Assembly (NCBI RefSeq): GCF_001421515.1
Contig: NZ_LMKM01000023.1
Coordinates: 294,247-358,246, forward strand
Length of the DNA: 64,000 bases
From: Pedobacter sp. Leaf216
GTDB lineage: Bacteria; Bacteroidota; Bacteroidia; Sphingobacteriales; Sphingobacteriaceae
Direction: 5' to 3'
Positions within the stretch are counted from its first letter, which is position 1; each line of letters begins with the position of its first letter. The translations under genes and the position numbers were made by a program. The notes beneath the pieces were generated by a model that was given only the letters and a program-made list of their open reading frames with translations, was not told the DNA's origin and searched no databases. Positions 55,574 to 64,000 of the stretch are shown piece after piece.

Positions 55574-56239
55574 ATGCTTAAAAAAGAACGTTACAAACTT
55601 TTTGTAGAACACTTTTCGGCCAAGCAGCCTGATGCAGAAACCGAATTACATTATAATAATCCTTATCAGCTTTTAGTGGCGGTAATCCTTTCTGCACAGT
55701 GTACCGATAAAAGGGTAAATATGGTTACTCCAGCCCTCTTTCAACGTTTCCCGAATGCCAGAGCATTGGCAGAAGCCACACCCGATATTGTTTTTGATTA
55801 TATCAGAAGCATTAGTTATCCTAACAATAAGGCCAAACACCTGGTGGGCATGGCTAATATTTTGCTTCACGAATTTAATGATGTAGTGCCTTCTGGTATT
55901 GATGATTTACAGAAAATGCCTGGTGTTGGCCGTAAAACTGCAAATGTTATCGCCTCGGTAATTTACAATGCGCCTGCCATGGCGGTTGATACGCATGTTT
56001 TCCGTGTGGCCAACCGTTTAGGGTTAACCAATGGTAAAACCCCGCTTGCTGTAGAAAAAGATCTGGTAAAACATTTGCCAGAGCATGATATCCATATTGC
56101 ACACCACTGGCTTATTCTGCATGGCCGTTATGTTTGTGTAGCCCGAAGCCCAAAATGTGATGTTTGCGAGATTACCTACATGTGCAGGTACTTCGAACGC
56201 TTAACTGCTCAAAACGAAAGAGATAAATTAAGGGCTTAA
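55574..56239 (+). CDS. nth: Endonuclease III
   Basis: 221 residues from the ATG at 55574. The helix-hairpin-helix is PGVGRKTANV (catalytic Lys121) with Asp139 in AVDTHVFR. The Fe-S cluster cysteines are at the C-terminus (CVARSPKCDVCEITYMC). It removes oxidised pyrimidines in base excision repair. A TTG two codons upstream is in frame but the ATG is the better start. Confidence 0.96.
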   Translation: MLKKERYKLFVEHFSAKQPDAETELHYNNPYQLLVAVILSAQCTDKRVNMVTPALFQRFPNARALAEATPDIVFDYIRSISYPNNKAKHLVGMANILLHEFNDVVPSGIDDLQKMPGVGRKTANVIASVIYNAPAMAVDTHVFRVANRLGLTNGKTPLAVEKDLVKHLPEHDIHIAHHWLILHGRYVCVARSPKCDVCEITYMCRYFERLTAQNERDKLRA

Positions 56240-56260
56240 AAAAATATTTTGAATTTACTA

Positions 56261-56290
56261 TTGACATTAGCCAAAAAACATTTACCTTAG
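56261..56290 (+). promoter_or_regulatory. Probable recA promoter
   Basis: TTG at 56261, 19 bp, then TACCTTAG at 56283-56290, one mismatch from TANNTTTG. This spacing suits Bacteroidota vegetative promoters. No LexA-like operator was noticed. Confidence 0.45.
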
Positions 56291-56362
56291 CTAAATATAT
56301 TAGTATTATAAATATCAACATTTAATCATATTAGCCGAGAATCGATTATATTTACGCAATCA

Positions 56363-57388
56363 ATGAAAAAAGAAATGAGCACTGCAAATCCAGATAAATT
56401 AAAAGCCCTACAGCTTACTTTAGATAAACTAGAGAAATCATACGGCAAAGGTACCATCATGAAACTTGGCGATACTGCCATTGAGCCGATAGATTTTATT
56501 TCTACAGGATCAATTAGCTTGGATATTGCTTTAGGTATTGGAGGTATTCCAAAAGGTCGTGTAATCGAAATTTATGGCCCGGAATCTTCTGGTAAAACAA
56601 CTTTAGCTACACACATTATTGCTGAAGCACAGAAAAAAGGTGGCATTGCAGCATTTATTGATGCGGAGCATGCTTTTGACCAGTTTTATGCAAAGAAACT
56701 AGGTGTAGATACCGACAACCTATTAATCTCTCAACCAGATAACGGTGAGCAGGCCTTAGAAATTGCTGATAACCTGATCCGCTCAGGTGCAATTGATGTA
56801 ATCGTTATTGACTCTGTTGCGGCCTTGGTTCCTAAAAGTGAAATTGAAGGAGAAATGGGTGATAGTAAAATGGGTTTACATGCCCGTTTAATGAGCCAGG
56901 CCTTACGTAAATTAACAGGTACAATTTCTAAAACCGGATGTTGCTGTATCTTCATTAACCAGTTGCGTGATAAAATTGGCGTAATGTTTGGTAACCCTGA
57001 AACAACAACGGGTGGTAATGCTTTGAAATTTTATGCGTCTGTACGTTTAGATATCCGTCGTATTTCTCAGATCAAAGATTCTGACGAAGTTTCAGGTAAC
57101 CGTGTTAAAGTAAAAATTGTTAAAAATAAAGTGGCTCCGCCTTTCCGTATTGCAGAATTTGATGTAATGTTTGGAGAAGGTATCTCTAAAAACGGAGAGA
57201 TCGTTGATTTAGGTGTTGATTTTGGTATTATCAAAAAAGCCGGATCATGGTATTCTTATGGAGATACCAAACTTGGTCAAGGTAGAGATGCTGTGAAACA
57301 ATTGTTAAGCGATAATCCTGAACTTGCCGAAGAACTGGAAGTTAAAATTAAAGCTGAAGTAACTGGTGATAAATTAGCTGAAAAATAA
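56363..57388 (+). CDS. recA: Recombinase A
   Basis: 341 residues. Walker A is YGPESSGKTTLA (residues 71-82), followed by the family's EHAFDQFYAKKLGVD and the L2 loop region GNPETTTGGNALKFYASVRLD. It drives homologous recombination and the SOS response. The C-terminus is typical. Strong terminator after it. Confidence 0.98.
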   Translation: MKKEMSTANPDKLKALQLTLDKLEKSYGKGTIMKLGDTAIEPIDFISTGSISLDIALGIGGIPKGRVIEIYGPESSGKTTLATHIIAEAQKKGGIAAFIDAEHAFDQFYAKKLGVDTDNLLISQPDNGEQALEIADNLIRSGAIDVIVIDSVAALVPKSEIEGEMGDSKMGLHARLMSQALRKLTGTISKTGCCCIFINQLRDKIGVMFGNPETTTGGNALKFYASVRLDIRRISQIKDSDEVSGNRVKVKIVKNKVAPPFRIAEFDVMFGEGISKNGEIVDLGVDFGIIKKAGSWYSYGDTKLGQGRDAVKQLLSDNPELAEELEVKIKAEVTGDKLAEK

Positions 57389-57413
57389 ATCAGCCTTTAT
57401 TAGTTAAAGATAA

Positions 57414-57452
57414 CAAACCGCCCTGCTAAAGATTATTTAGCAGGGCGGTTTG
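57414..57452 (+). terminator. Rho-independent terminator of recA
   Basis: A 16-17-bp stem CAAACCGCCCTGCTAAA / TTTAGCAGGGCGGTTTG around a 5-nt loop, followed by TTTT, 26 bp after the stop codon. Confidence 0.92.
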
Positions 57453-57610
57453 TTTTATAATATATTTGGAAATACCACTCAATTAATTCTTACTGAATGA
57501 GGCATCAAAATCTTTTTATAGCTATATAATTAGCAAAATTGCCGCGATAAAGAAACGCTAAAATTTAAACAGAACAGTTTGCGTTATTATACATAAGGAG
57601 AACCCTCTAC

Positions 57611-57808
57611 CTAATTTTGACTGAATACGGCACTGAAATCTTTTGTTACGTAGACAATTACTAAAAGGGCCGCAATAACCAAAGCACCCAAAATAATTAC
57701 GCCCCAACTTCCCTTTAGTTTATTCTTATCCTTTCTAATCAGCCAGTATAAAACTCCGATTAACGGTATCGCACAAACAATCCAAAATATCAACGATGCA
57801 CCAGTCAT
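57611..57808 (-). CDS. Small two-helix membrane protein (PLD nuclease N-terminal-like)
   Basis: 65 residues with two membrane helices: SLIFWIVCAIPLIGVLYWLI and the WGVIILGALVIAALLVIVYV segment, joined by a charged RKDKNKLKGS loop. It resembles the short PLDc_N-type proteins of Bacteroidota, but the match is weak. Function unknown. Confidence 0.6.
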   Translation of the reverse strand: MTGASLIFWIVCAIPLIGVLYWLIRKDKNKLKGSWGVIILGALVIAALLVIVYVTKDFSAVFSQN

Positions 57809-57939
57809 ATATATAAATTCAATTTAATCACTTCTTTTTGCCAGTTTTCAGTTGGCGGCTTACAGTTCAAAGTTACCTATGTTTATCACGGCCCCACGGA
57901 AGATGTAACGCATTTAATAAGTTACACCATAAAATTCCT

Positions 57940-58941
57940 CTAAAATTCCATCCTTGCAAGTGGTGAAATATCCTGACCAACAAAATCCTGCTTCAAATAT
58001 TTTTGATAACCTGCAATGGCAATCATTCCAGCATTATCAGTACAATATTGAAAAGCTGGAATATAAATGTTCCAATCAAGTTCTTCTGCAGTTTGGTGTA
58101 AGCCATTTCTCAAACCCGAGTTTGCTGAAACTCCCCCTGCAATCGCAACTTCTTTAATATTATATTGTACTGCAGCTTTTTTTAACTTATTCAGTAATAT
58201 TTGCACAATACTATGTTGAACTGACGCGCAAATATCATCTAAATTTTCTGCAATAAAATTAGGGTTATCTTTTTCCTGCTTCCGGATAAAATAAAGGATT
58301 GAGGTTTTAAAACCACTAAAGCTGAAATTCAGATCCGCAATCTGCGGTTCAGCAAATTTGAAAGCTAGCGGATTTCCAAGCTTCGCATGTTTATCGATTA
58401 ATGGTCCGCCAGGGTAAGGTAAAGCCAAAAGTTTAGCTGTTTTATCAAAAGCTTCACCTGCAGCATCATCCAGGGTTTCGCCAACAATTTCCATGTCGAA
58501 GTAATCCTTAACCAAAACAATCTGCGTATGGCCACCAGAAACAGTAAGGCATAAAAACGGAAAGACAGGTTTTGGATCGTCAATAAAATGCGCTAAAATA
58601 TGTGCATGCATATGATTGACAGAAATTAAAGGTATATTTAAGGCTAAAGCAAAAGATTTTGCGAAAGAAACACCAACCAGTAATGAACCTAAAAGGCCAG
58701 GGCCACGTGTAAAAGCAACGGCATTTATGTCCTGTTTTGTAACATTGGCATCAATCAGCGCTTGTTGTACGGCAGGTACAATGTTTTGTTGGTGTACCCT
58801 TGAAGCCAATTCAGGAATAACACCACCATAATTTTGATGAATTGTTTGGTTTGCAATAACATTGGCAGTAATTTTGCCGTTGTTACAAATAGCAACGGAT
58901 GTATCATCGCAAGAAGACTCAATAGCAAGTATAACAGACAA
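57940..58941 (-). CDS. tsaD: tRNA N6-adenosine threonylcarbamoyltransferase, TTG start
   Basis: 333 residues. Metal-binding motif VNHMHAHILAH (His110, His114), N-terminal LAIESSCDDTS and C-terminal GGVSANSGLR are family hallmarks. It makes t6A at position 37 of ANN-decoding tRNAs with TsaB and TsaE. There is no in-frame ATG before the stop upstream; the start is TTG at 58939-58941. Divergent from tamB. Confidence 0.96.
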   Translation of the reverse strand: MSVILAIESSCDDTSVAICNNGKITANVIANQTIHQNYGGVIPELASRVHQQNIVPAVQQALIDANVTKQDINAVAFTRGPGLLGSLLVGVSFAKSFALALNIPLISVNHMHAHILAHFIDDPKPVFPFLCLTVSGGHTQIVLVKDYFDMEIVGETLDDAAGEAFDKTAKLLALPYPGGPLIDKHAKLGNPLAFKFAEPQIADLNFSFSGFKTSILYFIRKQEKDNPNFIAENLDDICASVQHSIVQILLNKLKKAAVQYNIKEVAIAGGVSANSGLRNGLHQTAEELDWNIYIPAFQYCTDNAGMIAIAGYQKYLKQDFVGQDISPLARMEF

Positions 58942-58967
58942 ATTATTAATATTTAAGCTGCAAAATT

Positions 58968-61900
58968 ATTAAAAAACTATTTAAAATACTCCTTTGGGTA
59001 ATCGCATCAATAATTTTGCTGCTCGCGCTTGTTATTTTTTCTCTGCAATTTAAGCCTGTTCAAACTTATTTTGCTCAGAGGGCTGCTGCATACTTATCAA
59101 AAGAGCTCAAAACTACTATATCAATCAAAAGCCTTTATATCAAACCCTTCAAATCTATCGTTCTTGAAGATTTACTGGTGCTTGATCTTCAAAAAGACAC
59201 TTTATTGAGCACTCCCCAATTTATGGTCGATATTAATCAATTGTCCATTGATAAGAAGATTATTGATATCAACACCGTTCAAATTAATAACGGACAGTTT
59301 TACCTAAAGGATTTCAAAGATAAGTCTTCTAATCTCGATTTCATCATCAACTACTTCGATTCTGGTAAACCTACGGTAAAGAAAAAGAAAAGCAAACCTT
59401 TCGATGTGACTTTGCGACGCCTGATTTTGAACAAATTTGCTTTCAGATATATTAACTACAATGCAAAAGATACAACCCAGGGAAAAAGCGTAAACTTCGA
59501 CAACGTTGATGTGAAACAACTGAGCGGAATTTTTGAAGGATTGGATACCAAAAACCATTTGGTTAAAACCAATATTAAAAATTTAACTTTTAAAGAGCGT
59601 AGCGGATTTTACCTGAAAAACCTTACTGCACAAACCACGATAGATAGCAATGCCATTGAGTTAAAAAATCTGTTATTGGAAACCAACCAAAGCCGTTTAA
59701 CTGATTATTACCAGATGCGGTTTAAAAGTTATAAAGATTTTAACCACTACATCGATAATGTGAGGATGAAGGCAATTTTCAAGAATAGCCATATTACCTC
59801 CAGAGATATAGCTTTTTTTGCTCCTGAGCTGAATACCATGAAACTTGATCTGGATGTAGATGGCCAGATTACCGGTTTAGTGAATAACCTTAAAGCCAAG
59901 AAACTTTCTATACGAACCGGAAAAGCGACTCACATAAAAGGTGATTTCATTTTAAAGGGATTACCGAAATGGAAGGAAACCTTTATGGACCTGAACATCG
60001 AAATGGCAGGAACAAATAAAACCGATCTGGATGAGGTACTCGGAGGCATTACCAACAGCAAAAAGAAAATTGTGCCGGCAATTGTAAATAAATTCGGCAA
60101 CATTAACTTTAACGGAAGCTTTACAGGTTTTCAGAACGATTTTATTGCTTATGGCGAATTTAAGACAAAACTTGGCCGCCTGGTTTCTGATCTAAACATG
60201 AAGCTTGATAAAAAGGATGTTCCTTCTTATACCGGAAGTGTAAAAAGCTACGATTTTAATGTTGGCGAGCTGATTGGCGAAAAAAGCCTCGGCCGCATCA
60301 CTTCTTCTTTAAATGTAAAAGGACGCGGAACGGAACTTAAAAGTTTGACCGAGAAAATAAATGGCGATGTAACCTATATCGACTTTAACAATTACAGGTA
60401 TCATAATGTAAAAATTGACGGTACGTTTGATAAAAAATATTTCGATGGTAAACTGAGTATTAACGACCGGAATGTTAAACTGGTATTTGATGGTGGCGTA
60501 AACCTAAATCCTAAACTACCTGTTTTCAACTTTAATGCAACCATTTCCAAAGCGAAATTAAAGGCCCTAAAACTCCTGAAAGACTCTTTGATGGTGGATG
60601 CAAAATTTACCACTAATTTCTCAGGAACAAACCTTGATAATATTTCGGGCAAATTGTTGATTGAAGAGATCCGGTTACAAAATCCTAAGGGTGTATATAG
60701 CGTAGATTCGGTGCAACTTATGGCCAATGGTACAGGTGCCAACCGTGTACTTGATATCCGTTCGGATATTTTAGATGCCAGCATTAAAGGTGAGTACGAT
60801 TTAAACTCAATTGTTTCATACTATAAAGCCATTGCTAAAACTTACATTCCTTCGTTAAAAGCTGATATCATTAAGTACAAAAACCAGATATTTCAGTTTA
60901 ACCTCATGGTGAAAAAATTCGAACCTTTGTCGCAGATTTTTGCGCCAGGTTTAGAGCTCGAAGAAGGTGCCACCTTAACAGGTGATTTCGATTCACGGAA
61001 CAATACAGCCACCTTGAATGGTTTTGTGCGGAAACTAAAATACAATGGAGTTGTGGTAAACAACATTATTCTTGATGAAAACACTACTCCACAACAGCTT
61101 CAGCTGATTGTAACATCTGATCGGGTACAGATTAATGATAGTTTATTTATTAAAGACGTCAACATTTCCAATATTTTACGGAACGATAGTTTGGCCTTCA
61201 ACGTTAAAATGTCTAACTCAGATGAGGCCAACCAGCTTGATTTGAACGGTTTAGTGGAGTTTACCAAAAATCAAGACACTACAGCAAGATTGAGCGTATT
61301 GCCTTCCATCTTAAAAATAAACAGTGAAGAATGGCGTATTCAAGAAAAAGTAAGAATTGTACTGAATAACGGTAAAACTGAAATCAGCAATTTTGACCTT
61401 ACCAACGGAAAACAACAGTTGATTATTGATGGATTGATTTCTGAAGATCCTAAAGATTTAATCAGCGTTGGTTTTAAAGATTTCAGCCTTAAAACTCTCA
61501 ATCCTTTTACCAAGGGTTTTGGCGTGAAACTGGGTGGAAACCTGAACGGCACAACCGATTTGTACGGTGTTTTAAAAGCACCAAGGTTAACTGATGATCT
61601 AAAAATCGATTCACTAAACTTTAACGACATCTATATCGGCACTTTAACAGATACATCATCGTACAACAATGAAAGTAACAAAGTAAATGTATTTACACGC
61701 GTGGTGGCAGATGGTTCGGAAACTTTTAAACTAACGGGAAATCTTGATTTAAAAGAGAAAGAGATTGACCTTGGAGTAAAGATGGACGAGAGTAAACTCA
61801 CCATTTTAGAGCCATTTGTAAAAGAGCTGGTATCAAACCTTAAAGGAAACATATCTGCTGATTTAACCGTAAAAGGAAAACTGAGTAAACCCGAAATAAA

Positions 61901-63449
61901 TGGAAGTTTATCCTTGGATAAAGGCCAGCTCATGGTAAATTACCTTAAAACCACTTATGTAATTACCGATAAAGTGGAGGTAAATAACAGCGTAATTAAG
62001 CTGGAAGACTTTACGATAAAGGATTTGGAGGGCCACGAGGGTACAGTTAAGGATGGTACGGTAGATTTGAACGACATTAATTACCCAACCCTAAATGTGA
62101 AGCTTGAAGCCAATAATTTAATGGCACTGAATACAACGGCAAAAGACAATTCTGTATATTACGGTCGCGCTTATGGAACCGGGGTGTTTAGCTTTACCGG
62201 ACCAACCAATAAGATGAAGATCGATATTAAAGCCAAAACTGAAAAAGGCACGGTTTTCAATTTACCTTTAAACAGTTCTGAAACCATATCTGATAAAGAC
62301 TTCATTAATTTCGTTTCCAGGGATTCGACTACGCTGGTGAAGAAGAAAACCAATTTTGATGGTTTAACCCTTACCTTTAAACTTACGATAGATCAGAATA
62401 CTACTGCCAATATTTTTACCACGCTGGGCAACCTGAGTGGCAAGGGTAATGCAGATTTAAACCTGAACATCAATAGTTTTGGTGATTTTGAAATGTCAGG
62501 AGATTACATTATTGAAACCGGAAGTTTTGATTTTACCGCGCAGGAAGTAATCAATAAAAAATTCGAAATCAGGCAAGGTGGAACCATTCGCTGGACGGGA
62601 AATCCGACTGCTGCACAAATCAACTTAAAAGCTGTATATGCGCTGAGAGCAAGTTTGAACGACCTTTACAAAGCTGCCAATCGTGATGCGAGTAGCAATG
62701 CCAACCAAAGGGTAAACACGGAAGTGGAAATGGGTTTAACAGGCTTGTTGTTAAAACCAGATATTAAACTGGATATTAATTTCCCGGCACAACCTTCAAT
62801 TAAAGAAGAATTGCAAACCTATTTCAGCGATCAGAATAACCTGAACTTACAGGCTTTCAGTTTAATTATCAGAAGAAGTTTTGCACCTGGCAACGGTGGT
62901 GAATCGATTGGAAATCAGTTGAGTTCTACCGCCACAAGTACGGCAACCGAGTTGGTATTTAACCAGTTTAACAATGTACTTTCTTCGTTAAATTTAAACT
63001 TTGTGGATCTGAATGTACGATCACTAAGCGAGGCGAATGCATCATTTAAATTCTTTAATAACCGCCTAATCATTAATGCAGGTATCGTAGATAGGAATAG
63101 TTTAAATGATTTCACCATTATTAGCTTTAACAATAACAATGTTGGCAGCGAAGTGGAAGCCCTCTATTTATTGAAAAAAGATGGAAGTTTAACCGTTAAA
63201 GCGGCCAATAAGCCACCTACACAACAAAGTATTTTCTTAAACAGCGGGATAAGCGCAACGGCAAATGTAACTTCATTTGGATTGGTGTACACCCAGCAGT
63301 TTGATACATTTAAAGAGTTTATTCAGAAAATTTCTGGTGCTTACCGAAGGAATTTAAAACGTACGCAAGGTGAGAAACCTGTTAAAACCAACAAATCGAT
63401 TAACAAGGATGCGATAATTAACCAATCAAAAGGTAAGCAGCGGAGGTAA
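58968..63449 (+). CDS. tamB: TamB-like translocation/assembly module protein, non-ATG start
   Basis: About 1493 residues. After a membrane helix (FKILLWVIASIILLLALVIF), a long series of beta-strand repeats with GNLSGKGNADLNLNINSF-like elements leads to a DUF490 C-terminus (LNLNFVDLNVRSLSEANASF, LIINAGIVDRNSLNDFT). TamB spans the periplasm and helps move lipids or outer-membrane proteins. No ATG exists between the upstream stop and the helix. The most likely start is ATT at 58968 (followed by AAAAAACTA); TTG at 59016 would remove half of the helix. No TamA gene is nearby. Confidence 0.85.
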   Translation: MKKLFKILLWVIASIILLLALVIFSLQFKPVQTYFAQRAAAYLSKELKTTISIKSLYIKPFKSIVLEDLLVLDLQKDTLLSTPQFMVDINQLSIDKKIIDINTVQINNGQFYLKDFKDKSSNLDFIINYFDSGKPTVKKKKSKPFDVTLRRLILNKFAFRYINYNAKDTTQGKSVNFDNVDVKQLSGIFEGLDTKNHLVKTNIKNLTFKERSGFYLKNLTAQTTIDSNAIELKNLLLETNQSRLTDYYQMRFKSYKDFNHYIDNVRMKAIFKNSHITSRDIAFFAPELNTMKLDLDVDGQITGLVNNLKAKKLSIRTGKATHIKGDFILKGLPKWKETFMDLNIEMAGTNKTDLDEVLGGITNSKKKIVPAIVNKFGNINFNGSFTGFQNDFIAYGEFKTKLGRLVSDLNMKLDKKDVPSYTGSVKSYDFNVGELIGEKSLGRITSSLNVKGRGTELKSLTEKINGDVTYIDFNNYRYHNVKIDGTFDKKYFDGKLSINDRNVKLVFDGGVNLNPKLPVFNFNATISKAKLKALKLLKDSLMVDAKFTTNFSGTNLDNISGKLLIEEIRLQNPKGVYSVDSVQLMANGTGANRVLDIRSDILDASIKGEYDLNSIVSYYKAIAKTYIPSLKADIIKYKNQIFQFNLMVKKFEPLSQIFAPGLELEEGATLTGDFDSRNNTATLNGFVRKLKYNGVVVNNIILDENTTPQQLQLIVTSDRVQINDSLFIKDVNISNILRNDSLAFNVKMSNSDEANQLDLNGLVEFTKNQDTTARLSVLPSILKINSEEWRIQEKVRIVLNNGKTEISNFDLTNGKQQLIIDGLISEDPKDLISVGFKDFSLKTLNPFTKGFGVKLGGNLNGTTDLYGVLKAPRLTDDLKIDSLNFNDIYIGTLTDTSSYNNESNKVNVFTRVVADGSETFKLTGNLDLKEKEIDLGVKMDESKLTILEPFVKELVSNLKGNISADLTVKGKLSKPEINGSLSLDKGQLMVNYLKTTYVITDKVEVNNSVIKLEDFTIKDLEGHEGTVKDGTVDLNDINYPTLNVKLEANNLMALNTTAKDNSVYYGRAYGTGVFSFTGPTNKMKIDIKAKTEKGTVFNLPLNSSETISDKDFINFVSRDSTTLVKKKTNFDGLTLTFKLTIDQNTTANIFTTLGNLSGKGNADLNLNINSFGDFEMSGDYIIETGSFDFTAQEVINKKFEIRQGGTIRWTGNPTAAQINLKAVYALRASLNDLYKAANRDASSNANQRVNTEVEMGLTGLLLKPDIKLDINFPAQPSIKEELQTYFSDQNNLNLQAFSLIIRRSFAPGNGGESIGNQLSSTATSTATELVFNQFNNVLSSLNLNFVDLNVRSLSEANASFKFFNNRLIINAGIVDRNSLNDFTIISFNNNNVGSEVEALYLLKKDGSLTVKAANKPPTQQSIFLNSGISATANVTSFGLVYTQQFDTFKEFIQKISGAYRRNLKRTQGEKPVKTNKSINKDAIINQSKGKQRR

Positions 63450-64000
63450 TGAGAGTAAATTGTTGGTAGTGATTTGGTGATTAGCGATCCATTGCAAAGA
63501 AGATCCTGAAACAAGTTGAGGAGGACGTAAGTGTGGGGATTGATCGCTTTGTATTCATTTGAAAGCAATTCTCCTTAATTATGTTATGCTGAGTTAAATA
63601 GTTCTCGTTTGTAACGAGGATTTTTGAGGTACGCATTTGCAATGCATAAATAATTGTTCAAGAGCGATAAAAGATTGCTTCGTCGGCTGAAAAAGCCTTC
63701 TCGCAATGACGATAACCTGAGGAAATTAATCTTTTAATATAAAAGCGATCCCCATTGCAAAGAAGATCCTGAAACAAGTTCAGGAGGACGTAAGTGTGGG
63801 GATTGATCGCTTAGTATTCATTTGAAAGAAATTCTCCTTAATTATGTCATGTTGAGTTAAATAGTCCTCGTTTGTAACGAGGATTTTTGAGGTACGCATT
63901 TGCAATGCGAAAATAATTCTTTTAAAAGCGATAAAAGATCGCTTCGTCGGCTGAAAAAGCCTTCTCAGCAATGACGATAACCTGAAGAGATTAATCTTTT
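63450..64000. repeat. Two tandem copies of a 0.26-kb interspersed repeat
   Basis: Copy 1 (63484-63744) and copy 2 (63745 to the edge) share GCGATCC..ATTGCAAAGAAG, CAGGAGGACGTAAGTGTGGG, a CTCGTTTGTAACGAG hairpin, GGTACGCATTTGCAATGC and GCTTCGTCGGCTGAAAAAGC. The reverse complement contains the widely found bacterial pattern CGTCATTGCGAG...GAAGCAATC. Copy 2 is cut by the window. No gene is seen in the interval. Confidence 0.85.

Overview
The window looks like the chromosome of an AT-rich member of the Bacteroidota, most likely Pedobacter or a close relative in the Sphingobacteriaceae. The support is two SusC/SusD pairs, a hybrid two-component system (HTCS), TANNTTTG-type -7 promoter boxes, weak Shine-Dalgarno signals, and a PL8 lyase that reads very like the chondroitinase AC of Pedobacter heparinus. 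All names come from reading motifs; no search was run.

Layout. 1-1.8 kb: a left-truncated GH30 glycosidase preceded by a decayed group II intron 3' end whose domain V is tandemly duplicated. 2.6-7.1 kb: a co-directional set (folE, SDR, FAD oxidoreductase, MarR-type regulator, phytoene/squalene synthase, DUF2256) that resembles photolyase/cryptochrome-linked light-response clusters but has no photolyase here. 7.1-10.4 kb: two divergent secreted HExxH proteins. 10.4-11.9 kb: gene-poor, decayed DNA next to tRNA-Ala(GGC). 12-16.7 kb: housekeeping and accessory genes (HAD hydrolase, CAT-like acetyltransferase, Crp/Fnr regulator, carbonic anhydrase) and a flavodoxin-fold reductase interrupted by an in-frame TGA.

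16.8-34.6 kb: a polysaccharide utilization locus read leftwards from SusC (SusC, SusD, DUF5017 lipoprotein, GH16, PL8, GH88, DUF2264, KduI, KduD), with a divergent HTCS. The logic is capture and import by SusCD, endo-cleavage by GH16 and PL8, removal of unsaturated uronic acid by GH88, and conversion of that sugar towards KDG by KduI and KduD. No sulfatase is present, so an unsulfated uronic-acid glycan is more likely than chondroitin sulfate. Two direct repeats lie just upstream of a -7 box in the SusC/HTCS gap and are a good candidate HTCS operator. 35.2-40.1 kb: a second SusCD pair without enzymes.

40.4-57.8 kb: core and envelope genes (YdcF-type protein, MsrA, an operon of two phosphoesterases plus a barrel-like protein, uvrA-lysE, an ECF sigma factor, a decayed rhuM, an MFS exporter, nth, recA). 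57.9-63.4 kb: divergent tsaD and tamB, neither with an ATG start. The window also carries several interspersed repeat families: two tandem 0.32-kb units at 42.6-43.25 kb with a diverged copy at 19.95 kb, a 100-bp palindromic array at 48.26-48.5 kb, a degenerate short tandem repeat at 55.4 kb, and two 0.26-kb units at the right edge.
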